Below are positions 25,922 to 32,327 of a stretch of 53,389 bases of DNA, in pieces (position 1 is the stretch's first letter; the number at the start of each line of letters is the position of its first letter). The position numbers were made by a program, and so were the translations under genes. The DNA lies in contig JAPLHV010000067.1 of the NCBI GenBank assembly GCA_026389455.1, forward strand, positions 1 through 53,389, given 5' to 3'. The stretch comes from Coprothermobacterota bacterium. Lineage in GTDB: Bacteria; Caldisericota; JANLFM01. The notes beneath the pieces were generated by a model, which was not told the origin of the DNA, ran no database searches, and saw only the letters and a program-made list of their open reading frames with translations.

Positions 25922-26965
25922 ATGATAGGAACCAGTTATCTAAATGATCGAAGGAAAGCGATCCTGAAGGCGGTCGTCGAGGAGTACATCCTCAACGGTC
26001 AGCCAATCGGGTCGGAGGAGCTGCTCCGAAAATACTCCCTGGGGTGCAGTTCGGCCACGATCCGCGCCGAGCTGGCTGCCCTGGAGGAGATGGACTACCT
26101 CAGCCACCCGCACACATCTGCCGGGCGCGTCCCTACCGAGCAAGGCTACCGTATCTATGTCGATCATTTGCTGACGCTCTCTCCCGTCTCTTTCCAAGAG
26201 GAAGAGAAGATCTCCCAGGTGCTGAACCGCCAAGCCCAGGACTTGCGCAACATCCTTGCCGAGGCTTGTCGTCTGGTTGCCGCCATCTCTACTTATACCT
26301 CCCTTGCCTTGGCTCCCCAAGCCAATCAACAAGTTATGCGCCATATTCATTTCGTGCCGGTGTCCGCCAAGCAAGCGCTGGTAATCCTGGTGACCAGCCT
26401 GAAAGTGATCCAGGATCAATTCCTGGAGGTCTCCGTGGAAGTCAGCGAAGAAGACTTGGAGTACCTTTCTCACTACCTCTCCCGTCGGCTTCTGGGAAAA
26501 ACACCATGGCAATGTCTGCAGGAATTGCCTGTAATCCGCGAGGAGCAGCCCGCTCGCTTGGTTTCCCTCCTCAACCAACTGTCCACTGTCCTCCATAATG
26601 TCTTCCTATACGAGCAAAGCGAGCGCCTGATCGTCGAGGGAGCGGAGAACTTGCTCTTGGCTAGCGATTTTCGCAACAGCTTTACGCAGCGGCGCTTAGC
26701 GGACGCCCTGGATCGTCGTTTCCTCTTGCAGGACGTGCTGGACCGCCACCTCACTAGCCGCAATCTGCAGATCTTCATCGGGCAAGAGAACGAGGTGGTG
26801 GAGATGCACGACCTGACCTTACTGGCGATGCCCTTTGAGGCGTCTCGCTATGCCTACGGCGCCCTTGGCCTCCTTGGTCCGATGCGCATGGATTATGCCA
26901 AAGGGATCCGCCTCTTAGCCTGCGTCACTGGTGTACTGGAGAGAGCCCTGTCTCAGGAAGCTTAG
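25922..26965 (+). CDS. hrcA: Heat-inducible transcription repressor HrcA
   Basis: This repressor of class I heat-shock genes binds CIRCE. It is 347 aa, the normal length. The N-terminal winged helix (RRKAILKAVVEEYILNGQPIGSEEL, then CSSATIRAELAALEEMDYL, HPHTSAGRVPTEQGYRIYV) is typical. The ATG at 25922 directly follows the CIRCE element; the upstream start in the ORF track would place CIRCE within the coding region. In related genomes grpE-dnaK-dnaJ follow; here rsmE follows at once with a 1-nt overlap (TAGTG). Confidence 0.95.
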   Translation: MIGTSYLNDRRKAILKAVVEEYILNGQPIGSEELLRKYSLGCSSATIRAELAALEEMDYLSHPHTSAGRVPTEQGYRIYVDHLLTLSPVSFQEEEKISQVLNRQAQDLRNILAEACRLVAAISTYTSLALAPQANQQVMRHIHFVPVSAKQALVILVTSLKVIQDQFLEVSVEVSEEDLEYLSHYLSRRLLGKTPWQCLQELPVIREEQPARLVSLLNQLSTVLHNVFLYEQSERLIVEGAENLLLASDFRNSFTQRRLADALDRRFLLQDVLDRHLTSRNLQIFIGQENEVVEMHDLTLLAMPFEASRYAYGALGLLGPMRMDYAKGIRLLACVTGVLERALSQEA

Positions 26966-27765
26966 TGGCACGGGTTTTCTGGCTGCCGACGGAATGCCTT
27001 CAACCCGACAGAGACGCGCTGCCGAGGGTTATCGAGCTGCCGCGGGTTATCGAGCCGCCGCGGGTTATTTTCTTCCCTCCCGAGGAACGCCATCATCTTC
27101 TCCATGTCCTGCGCAAGAAAGCAGGAGACAGTGTCGATGTCCTCTGTGGCGGCCAACGCCTACAGGTGGAACTTTTCCTCCGGGGAGAGGCGCTCCTTGG
27201 AAAAATCCTCCAAACCCAGGCTATTCAGCCGCCTCTCTTTTCGTTGAACCTGGCTCAGGGCTTGCCCAAAGGTCGCAAGATGGAACAAGTCGTCACCTTG
27301 GCTGGACAAGTCGGGGTGCATCGCTTGTTGCCCTTTCACTCCCTTCGCTCCATCCCCCGCCTGGACGATGCCGAAAGCAAGCGGAAATGGGAGCGCTGGC
27401 AGCGTTTGGCTGACGAGGAGGCCAAGGTGACCGGTTCCCCACCTTTGCAGGTCGCTCCTCTCTCAACTCTCGAGGAGATCCTGCACCAGGGTGCAAGTGC
27501 CGGTCTTCGCCTGTTCTGCTGGGAAAACGCCGAGCGATCTCTCCTGGATACTCTGGAAATAACACCAACCTTTCCTGAGGCGGGTATCTTGGTGATCGGC
27601 CCGGAGGGAGGTTTCGCCCCCGAGGAAGCCCGGTTGGCCGAGCAGTCCGGCTTCCAGGCAGTACACCTGGGAGAGCGTATCCTTCGTACGGAAGTAGCCG
27701 GTTTAGTGGCTGCTGTTCTTATCCTGGAGCGCGGCGGCGCCTTCCGCCTACCCTTTTCCCCTTGA
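26965..27765 (+). CDS. rsmE: 16S rRNA (uracil1498-N3)-methyltransferase with repeat insertion
   Basis: This SPOUT-class methyltransferase modifies U1498 of 16S rRNA. The SAM-binding knot motifs ILVIGPEGGFAPEE and LGERILRTEVAGLVAA lie near the C-terminus, and LPKGRKMEQVV in the middle. It starts with GTG overlapping the hrcA stop, with AGGAAG upstream. The N-terminal PUA-like part should run from RVFWLP to VIFFPPEERHHLLHVLR. About 20 residues, including LPRVIELPRVIEPPRVI, intervene and are encoded by three 18-bp core units. The catalytic domain is complete, so activity is plausible. The stop overlaps the mtaB start as TTGA. Confidence 0.9.
   Translation: MARVFWLPTECLQPDRDALPRVIELPRVIEPPRVIFFPPEERHHLLHVLRKKAGDSVDVLCGGQRLQVELFLRGEALLGKILQTQAIQPPLFSLNLAQGLPKGRKMEQVVTLAGQVGVHRLLPFHSLRSIPRLDDAESKRKWERWQRLADEEAKVTGSPPLQVAPLSTLEEILHQGASAGLRLFCWENAERSLLDTLEITPTFPEAGILVIGPEGGFAPEEARLAEQSGFQAVHLGERILRTEVAGLVAAVLILERGGAFRLPFSP
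27018..27071 (-). repeat. three in-frame core units in rsmE
   Basis: The units gctgccgagggttatcga, gctgccgcgggttatcga and gccgccgcgggttatttt are exactly 18 bp each. They are read in the LPRVIE frame. They are diverged from the consensus, so they may be older than the copA copies. Confidence 0.85.
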
Positions 27766-29054
27766 GAATCTCGCTGGCCGTTCTCGGCTGCAAGATCTCG
27801 CAATACGACGCTGCCCACTTGGAGGAGCGCCTTCGCCAAGCCGGGGCGGAGATCACTCCTCCCTCACCGGAAAGCCAGGCTTTCCTGCTGTGCGGTTGCG
27901 CCGTCACCGAACGCGCTGCCCGCGAGGCCGGACAGGTTGCCCGCCGCCTCCAGCGCTTGAACCCGAATGCTCCTCTTTATTACTACGGTTGCATCGGCGC
28001 TTACTTTGCAAATCAGCCGGAACACCTTGCCGGGGGCTGTTCTACTGCCGGGAGCTGTTCTACTGCCGGGAGCTGTTCTAGCTTGATAGCCCCCGGCAGG
28101 GTGTCCTATCAAGCCTGCTGCTTCCCGCCTGGTTCTGAGGTTGCATTGCTGGAAGCCCTCGGTCTTTCCTCCCCAGCCCCTGTGAGTTCCGGCAGCAGTT
28201 GGCGCCGCACTCGCGGCTTGGTGAAAGTACAGGACGGTTGCAGTCACTTCTGCGCCTACTGTATCGTGCCGTATTTGCGCGGCCCGGCTAAAAGCCGACC
28301 CATCCTTGAGGTGGAAGGGGAAGTGGCAGATCTGCTCAGTCGAGGTTTCCGCGAGGTGGCGTTATCGGGGGTTCACCTCTCATCATGGGGACATGACCTA
28401 GGCGGCTCCACCCTAATAGATCTTCTCCAATGCCTGGACCGCCTGCCAGGGTTGGATCGTCTGCGATTGAGCTCGCTGGAGCCGATGGACCTGAGCCCCC
28501 AGACAGTGGCAAGCTTCCGCACCATCGAGCATCTCTGTCCGCACCTCCATCTCCCGTTGCAAAGCGGCTCTGATTCTATTCTGCAGCGCATGGGTCGCGG
28601 CTATGACCGGGCTCACTACCTGCGTTTGGTCGAAGCGGCGCGGGCCGCCTGGCCGGAGGTAGCTCTGACCACTGACATCCTGATCGGTTTCCCTGGGGAG
28701 AGCGAGCAGGATTTCCAAGCTACTTTGGAGACCATCGAGGCAGTCAGTTTCGCTCGTTTGCACCTTTTTCGCTACTCTCCCCGGCCGGGCACCCCTGCTG
28801 CTTCGATGACCGGCTCCATTGACGAGAGGGAGAAACGCCGACGCCTAGAACGCTTGCGTTCTCTTGCTGAAGCTCTTCCCGGCCGCTTCCGCCGTCGTTT
28901 TCTGGGTCGCTCCTTCCCAGTATTGGTGGAACGGATCAGGGAAAACCAGGCCGGCGGTTTCACTCCCAACTACATTCACCTCACCTTCCCAGCTTGGCCT
29001 GGTCTGGAAGTGGGCCAACCGGTCGAGGTGAAGGTGAGCGAGGAAGAGCCTTGA
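27762..29054 (+). CDS. mtaB: tRNA t6A37 methylthiotransferase MtaB with repeat insertion
   Basis: This radical-SAM methylthiotransferase makes ms2t6A37 in tRNA. The three N-terminal cluster cysteines are in LAVLGCKISQYD, FLLCGCAVTERAA and YYYGCIGAYF. The radical-SAM triad is CSHFCAYC, followed by IVPYLRGPAKSRP, and a C-terminal TRAM domain is present. The start is TTG, coupled to rsmE. Just after the third cluster cysteine about 30 residues (AGGCSTAGSCSTAGSCSS and on to PGRVS) are encoded by three reverse and one forward core units, adding several cysteines near the auxiliary cluster. All catalytic motifs remain, so the enzyme may still work. Confidence 0.9.
   Translation: MRISLAVLGCKISQYDAAHLEERLRQAGAEITPPSPESQAFLLCGCAVTERAAREAGQVARRLQRLNPNAPLYYYGCIGAYFANQPEHLAGGCSTAGSCSTAGSCSSLIAPGRVSYQACCFPPGSEVALLEALGLSSPAPVSSGSSWRRTRGLVKVQDGCSHFCAYCIVPYLRGPAKSRPILEVEGEVADLLSRGFREVALSGVHLSSWGHDLGGSTLIDLLQCLDRLPGLDRLRLSSLEPMDLSPQTVASFRTIEHLCPHLHLPLQSGSDSILQRMGRGYDRAHYLRLVEAARAAWPEVALTTDILIGFPGESEQDFQATLETIEAVSFARLHLFRYSPRPGTPAASMTGSIDEREKRRRLERLRSLAEALPGRFRRRFLGRSFPVLVERIRENQAGGFTPNYIHLTFPAWPGLEVGQPVEVKVSEEEP
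28019..28105. repeat. three reverse and one forward core units in mtaB
   Basis: A capped reverse unit aacaccttgccgggggctg is followed by two units actgccgggagctgttct, then agcttgatagcccccggcagggtgtcc in the forward direction. Both outer ends are capped, so the whole tract is an inverted, palindrome-like insert. Confidence 0.88.
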
Positions 29055-29202
29055 CAAGGTTAACGAGATGAAGACAGATTGCCTCTTCTGCCGTATAATA
29101 CGGGGCAATGTGGCTGCCACTCGGGTGTACGAGGACGATAAGACGTTGGTTATCCAGGATCTTCACCCCCGCGCCTCGGTATGTTGGTTGTTGCTACCCA
29201 AA

Positions 29203-29230
29203 GCATGCCCTCGAGCGAAGCGAAGGATGC
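29203..29230. repeat. 28-bp palindromic insert in the HIT gene
   Basis: GCATGCCCTCGAGCGAAGCGAAGGATGC has complementary ends and resembles the short dispersed CATCCTTCGCTTCGCTC-type repeat seen in diverse bacterial genomes. It adds about nine residues (ACPRAKRRM) between LLLPK and HVASLLE. Confidence 0.65.
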
Positions 29231-29364
29231 ATGTGGCAAGCCTCTTAGAAGTAGAGGACTCAGAATTTCTCAGCGTTTTACTGCTTACAGGGCGCCGGTT
29301 GGCGCAAGAGCGGGGCCTGACCGGACCGAAAGGAAACTGTGTCGGACCTCGCAGGTTTCGCATT

Positions 29365-29462
29365 ACAGGACACCCTACCGGGGGCTGTGATGCTGCCGCA
29401 GGCTGTCTCCAATTGTGGATCTGGGGCGGGCAGACCATCTATCTAGCCCCCGGCAGGGTGAT
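29365..29462. repeat. core units inside the HIT pseudogene
   Basis: A reverse pair at 29365-29404 (acaggacaccctaccgggggctgtgatgctgccgcaggct) and a forward unit at 29444-29462 (tagcccccggcagggtgat) flank the remnant VSNCGSG...GQTIY coding segment. The lengths of 40 and 19 bp are not multiples of three. Confidence 0.8.
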
Positions 29463-29542
29463 ACTTGAACGTCCATCTCCTAGGGGGACGGATCCTTCCG
29501 TCCCGCCCTGGATAGACTTAGCGACGGAAGGAGGGGTGAGGA

Positions 29543-29722
29543 ATGGCCGAAGTGAAGCGCAGGCCTAACGAGTCTGTAGACGAGTTGGTCAAGCGTTTTA
29601 AGAAGCAGGTCCAAAAAGAGGGGATCATGAAAGAAATCAAACGGCGAGAGTATTTCGTGTCTCCTTCGGTCTTGCGTCGGAAGAAAGCAGCCGCCCGGCG
29701 TAAGAAAGCCTCTACAGAATAG
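29543..29722 (+). CDS. rpsU: 30S ribosomal protein S21
   Basis: This 59-aa basic protein starts MAEVKRRPNESVDELVKRFKK and has the S21 pattern through KEIKRREYFVSPSV, ending in a lysine/arginine-rich tail. It is too short for the ORF track. GGAAGGAGGGGTGAGGA provides a strong ribosome-binding site. It helps mRNA recruitment on the 30S subunit. Its TAG stop is the first three bases of a core repeat (TAGCCCCCAGCAGGGA). Confidence 0.93.
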   Translation: MAEVKRRPNESVDELVKRFKKQVQKEGIMKEIKRREYFVSPSVLRRKKAAARRKKASTE

Positions 29723-29741
29723 CCCCCAGCAGGGAGTACTT
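29720..29741 (+). repeat. core unit providing the rpsU stop
   Basis: The unit tagcccccagcagggagtac fills the 24-bp gap between rpsU and the next gene. The usual GGGTGTT cap is replaced by GGGAGTACT, as at 24400. Confidence 0.8.
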
Positions 29742-29746
29742 AAGCG

Positions 29747-31870
29747 ATGAATAAACCCAGGACGGCCTGGGAACTTAGGGGTAGACAAGTCACCCCAGGA
29801 GCGAAGCGCCTCCGCCTCTTTTTGATGGCGGCAGCGCTCTATCTCCTCTTCCTGGCCGTCCTGATCTCTTTCTTGTTCCCCCCCACAGTGGATGTCAGCT
29901 TGGGCAGTGTAGCCGAAGAGGATGTCATCGCCCCGCGAAACGCCATCTATATTGATGGGCAGAAGACGGAGGAACTGCAAACACTGGCGGAACAGTCGGT
30001 GATGCCGGTCTACCAGAAAGATTTCACCCCTGCTCGCCAGAACATGGTCCGCACCCAGATCAACAATTTCTTCAACACCATCGAAGAGGTGGTCATCAAC
30101 GGCGCCCTGACCAACGAGGAGAAGGCCTCCCGCCTATCCTCCGTCCTTCCCCCAGCCTTCACCTCGGAAGTCATCCAAGCGGCCCTGCGAATCGATTCCC
30201 ATCTATGGACCACCCTTCTCTCCTACTCGATGGACATCGCCCAGCAGTTCCTGGCGGCTGGGGTCAAGGAAGAGGATCTTACCCAGCTCTCCTCGAGGAT
30301 CCGCGAGAAAGTCGGCGTACTAGGCTTGCCTGAGGAAGCCAAAGCCGTGATGGTGGCGGCCTGTCAGGCAGCCATTACACCCAACCTGACCCTGGACCGG
30401 GAAGAAACAGAACGGCGTCGCGAGGTAGCGCGGAACTCGGTCGACCCAGTCCGCAGACAAATCGCCAAGGGAGAGATCATCGTCAAGAAAGGGGAGACGG
30501 TGCGGGAGGAACAGCTCCCCATGCTGGAGGCGCTCGGCCTGCAACGGCGCGAGTTCCCTTGGGAGAAACTGGTCGGCACAGTGCTGATCTCTCTCGCCCT
30601 CTTTGCCACCTGGACCGCTTTCAGCTTGTACTTCGGCGCCGACTTCCTCACCGTTCGCCGAATGCTCTTCGTCGCCCTCCTCTTCACCTTGATCGTACTG
30701 GCAGCCCGTTTTCTGCCGCCTCGTTTTATCTACTTGATCCCCATCCCCCTGGCAGCCATCTGCCTCTCCTCTCTCTTCAACCTGCCCTTCGCCGTGGTCT
30801 TCGCCATCTTCTCTTCGCTGGCGGTGGGATTGATCCAAGGCAACGACTTCCTCCTCAGCTTCGCCATGCTATTGGGCGGGGCAGCAGGGGCTTATTCCGT
30901 GCGGCGGGTGGGAAAAACTGGGGATTATCTGGCAGCAGGCTTGACTACCGGGCTGGCCCTGGCTTTCGCCGTGGGCGCCTCCGGGCTTAGCTTGGGAAAA
31001 GGGATGCTGATGCTGGAAGAGATGGGCTGGGCATTCGCCAATGGCCTCCTTTCCGGTGTCTTCGCCATCTTCTTCCTTCTGCTGCCGGCTACCGAGAGCT
31101 TCTTCGACCTGACCTCTCCACTGCATTTGATCGAGTTGGCCAATCCCAACCAACGGCTCTTGCGTCGCCTTTTCCTGGAAGTGCCCGGTACCTACCTGCA
31201 CAGTGTGATGGTGGCCTCGCTTTCTGAGAGCGCTGCCTCGGCGATCGGAGCCAATGTACTGTTGGCGCGTGTCGCCGCCTACTACCACGATGTCGGCAAA
31301 TTGGTCCGGCCTGACTATTTCGCTGAGAACCAAGGGGAGTTCAATGTCCACGAACGAATGACACCGCAGCTCTCTACCACAGTCGTCACAGCTCACACCC
31401 GCGATGGGGCGGATATGGCCCGTGCAGCCGGAGTCCCAGAGCCGGTCGTGGCGATGATCCAGAGCCACCATGGAACCTCACTGGCGAGCTTTTTCTACCG
31501 CCAGGCCCAGCGCAACAGCGAGAAGGAAACGCCCGAGGAATCCTTCCGCTATGACGGTCCCAAACCGCAAAGCAAGGAAGCTTGTATCCTGATGCTGGCC
31601 GATGGGGTAGAGGCCGGGGTACGGTCACTGCGCGAGAAGAGTCCGGAGAAAATCAGCAAAATGGTGGGCGTCATCTTCGCTGACCGGGTCAAAGATGGTC
31701 AATTGGAGCGGAGTGAGCTGAGCTTCCAGGAGCTGGAACGGGTTGAGGAAGTCTTCGTCCGGGTGCTGGTTTCTGCCTACCATCTTCGACCCGAGTACCC
31801 TGAACCGGTCAGCAAGGAAAGGAAAGGGCATGTCGAAGAACACGCTGCAGGACAAGCCCCCGGCAGCTAG
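29747..31870 (+). CDS. pgpH: 7TM-HD cyclic-di-AMP phosphodiesterase, PgpH-like
   Basis: This 707-aa membrane protein has an N-terminal membrane anchor, an extracytoplasmic 7TM-HD domain (about 60-265), seven membrane helices (about 275-470) and a C-terminal HD domain with TYLHSVMVA, YYHDVGKL and IQSHHGT. PgpH of Bacillota degrades c-di-AMP and is usually between phoH and ybeY. Here phoH is missing and rpsU precedes. The last residues GQAPGS and the TAG stop are encoded by a core repeat and lie within the start of ybeY, so the native C-terminus has been changed. c-di-AMP specificity is inferred from family and context. Confidence 0.88.
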   Translation: MNKPRTAWELRGRQVTPGAKRLRLFLMAAALYLLFLAVLISFLFPPTVDVSLGSVAEEDVIAPRNAIYIDGQKTEELQTLAEQSVMPVYQKDFTPARQNMVRTQINNFFNTIEEVVINGALTNEEKASRLSSVLPPAFTSEVIQAALRIDSHLWTTLLSYSMDIAQQFLAAGVKEEDLTQLSSRIREKVGVLGLPEEAKAVMVAACQAAITPNLTLDREETERRREVARNSVDPVRRQIAKGEIIVKKGETVREEQLPMLEALGLQRREFPWEKLVGTVLISLALFATWTAFSLYFGADFLTVRRMLFVALLFTLIVLAARFLPPRFIYLIPIPLAAICLSSLFNLPFAVVFAIFSSLAVGLIQGNDFLLSFAMLLGGAAGAYSVRRVGKTGDYLAAGLTTGLALAFAVGASGLSLGKGMLMLEEMGWAFANGLLSGVFAIFFLLLPATESFFDLTSPLHLIELANPNQRLLRRLFLEVPGTYLHSVMVASLSESAASAIGANVLLARVAAYYHDVGKLVRPDYFAENQGEFNVHERMTPQLSTTVVTAHTRDGADMARAAGVPEPVVAMIQSHHGTSLASFFYRQAQRNSEKETPEESFRYDGPKPQSKEACILMLADGVEAGVRSLREKSPEKISKMVGVIFADRVKDGQLERSELSFQELERVEEVFVRVLVSAYHLRPEYPEPVSKERKGHVEEHAAGQAPGS

Positions 31871-32327
31871 ACAGCCCCCGGCAGGGCGTCCTATCAAACT
31901 TCCGCGGGTAATCTACCTCAACAATCAGCACCCCCGAACTCGCCTGGCGAAAAAACCGCTGATTGACCTAGCCCTAGGCGTATTGGAGGGAGAAGTCCGG
32001 GCCGGCGAACTTTCCATCACCCTGGTAGACGATGAGACCATAGCCCGCTTGAACTCCCTCTACCACCACTGCGAAGGCCCCACGGACGTCCTCTCCTTCC
32101 CCCTCCAAGAAGGAGCGGGCGATCTGTGGGGAGACATCTACATCAGCCTCGATGAAGCTCGCCGTCAAGCCAACGAGTACGGGGGGAACTTAACTCAGGA
32201 AGTGCGTTTGCTGGTGGTGCATGGCATCCTCCACCTCTGTGGTTACGATGATCAGAAAGAACCCGCACGCAGCGCCATGCGCAAGCGCGAGGCTGACTAC
32301 TTGGAATGCAGTTCGTCCTCTTCCTAG
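31830..32327 (+). CDS. ybeY: Endoribonuclease YbeY with repeat-encoded N-terminus
   Basis: YbeY is a metalloenzyme of 16S rRNA maturation and ribosome quality control. This copy is 165 aa. The metal site reads HGILHLCGYDD, whereas the family has HGxLHLxGYDH, so the third histidine ligand is Asp (GAT for CAT). TDVLSFPL is also present. The ATG at 31830 is preceded by AAGGAAAGGG. The family part starts at about VIYLNNQHP; before it lies [26 protein letters not shown], encoded by two forward units and a degenerate reverse unit. The start overlaps the pgpH end by 41 nt. Confidence 0.85.
   Translation: MSKNTLQDKPPAARQPPAGRPIKLPRVIYLNNQHPRTRLAKKPLIDLALGVLEGEVRAGELSITLVDDETIARLNSLYHHCEGPTDVLSFPLQEGAGDLWGDIYISLDEARRQANEYGGNLTQEVRLLVVHGILHLCGYDDQKEPARSAMRKREADYLECSSSSS
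31851..31915. repeat. core units across the pgpH stop and ybeY start
   Basis: The sequence acaagcccccggcagctagacagcccccggcagggcgtcc is followed by a decayed reverse unit, cttccgcgggtaatctac. The same bases end PgpH (QAPGS-stop) and are translated in YbeY as [12 protein letters not shown] in another frame. Confidence 0.8.

Larger units (their letters stand above)
29068..29515 (+). pseudogene. HIT-family hydrolase, disrupted by repeats
   Basis: The 5' part is a clear HIT protein (CLFCRIIRGNVAATRVYEDD). The expected histidine-triad end occurs in another frame: from 29465 the DNA reads LNVHLLGGRILPSRPG and a stop at 29513-29515. Three insertions explain this. A 28-bp palindromic piece at 29203 is in frame. 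A 40-bp double core at 29365 shifts the frame. A 19-bp core at 29444 splits the triad and shifts it again. A one-base loss lies between. Even after removing the inserts the triad reads HLNVH, so the catalytic middle His is Asn. The track ORF (to 29568) is not a functional HIT protein. Confidence 0.8.

Noticed and set aside
29068-29568. intact 166-aa HIT protein as given in the ORF track
   Set aside because: The histidine triad is in another frame after the repeat insertion, and the ORF's last third is repeat-derived and shifted sequence.
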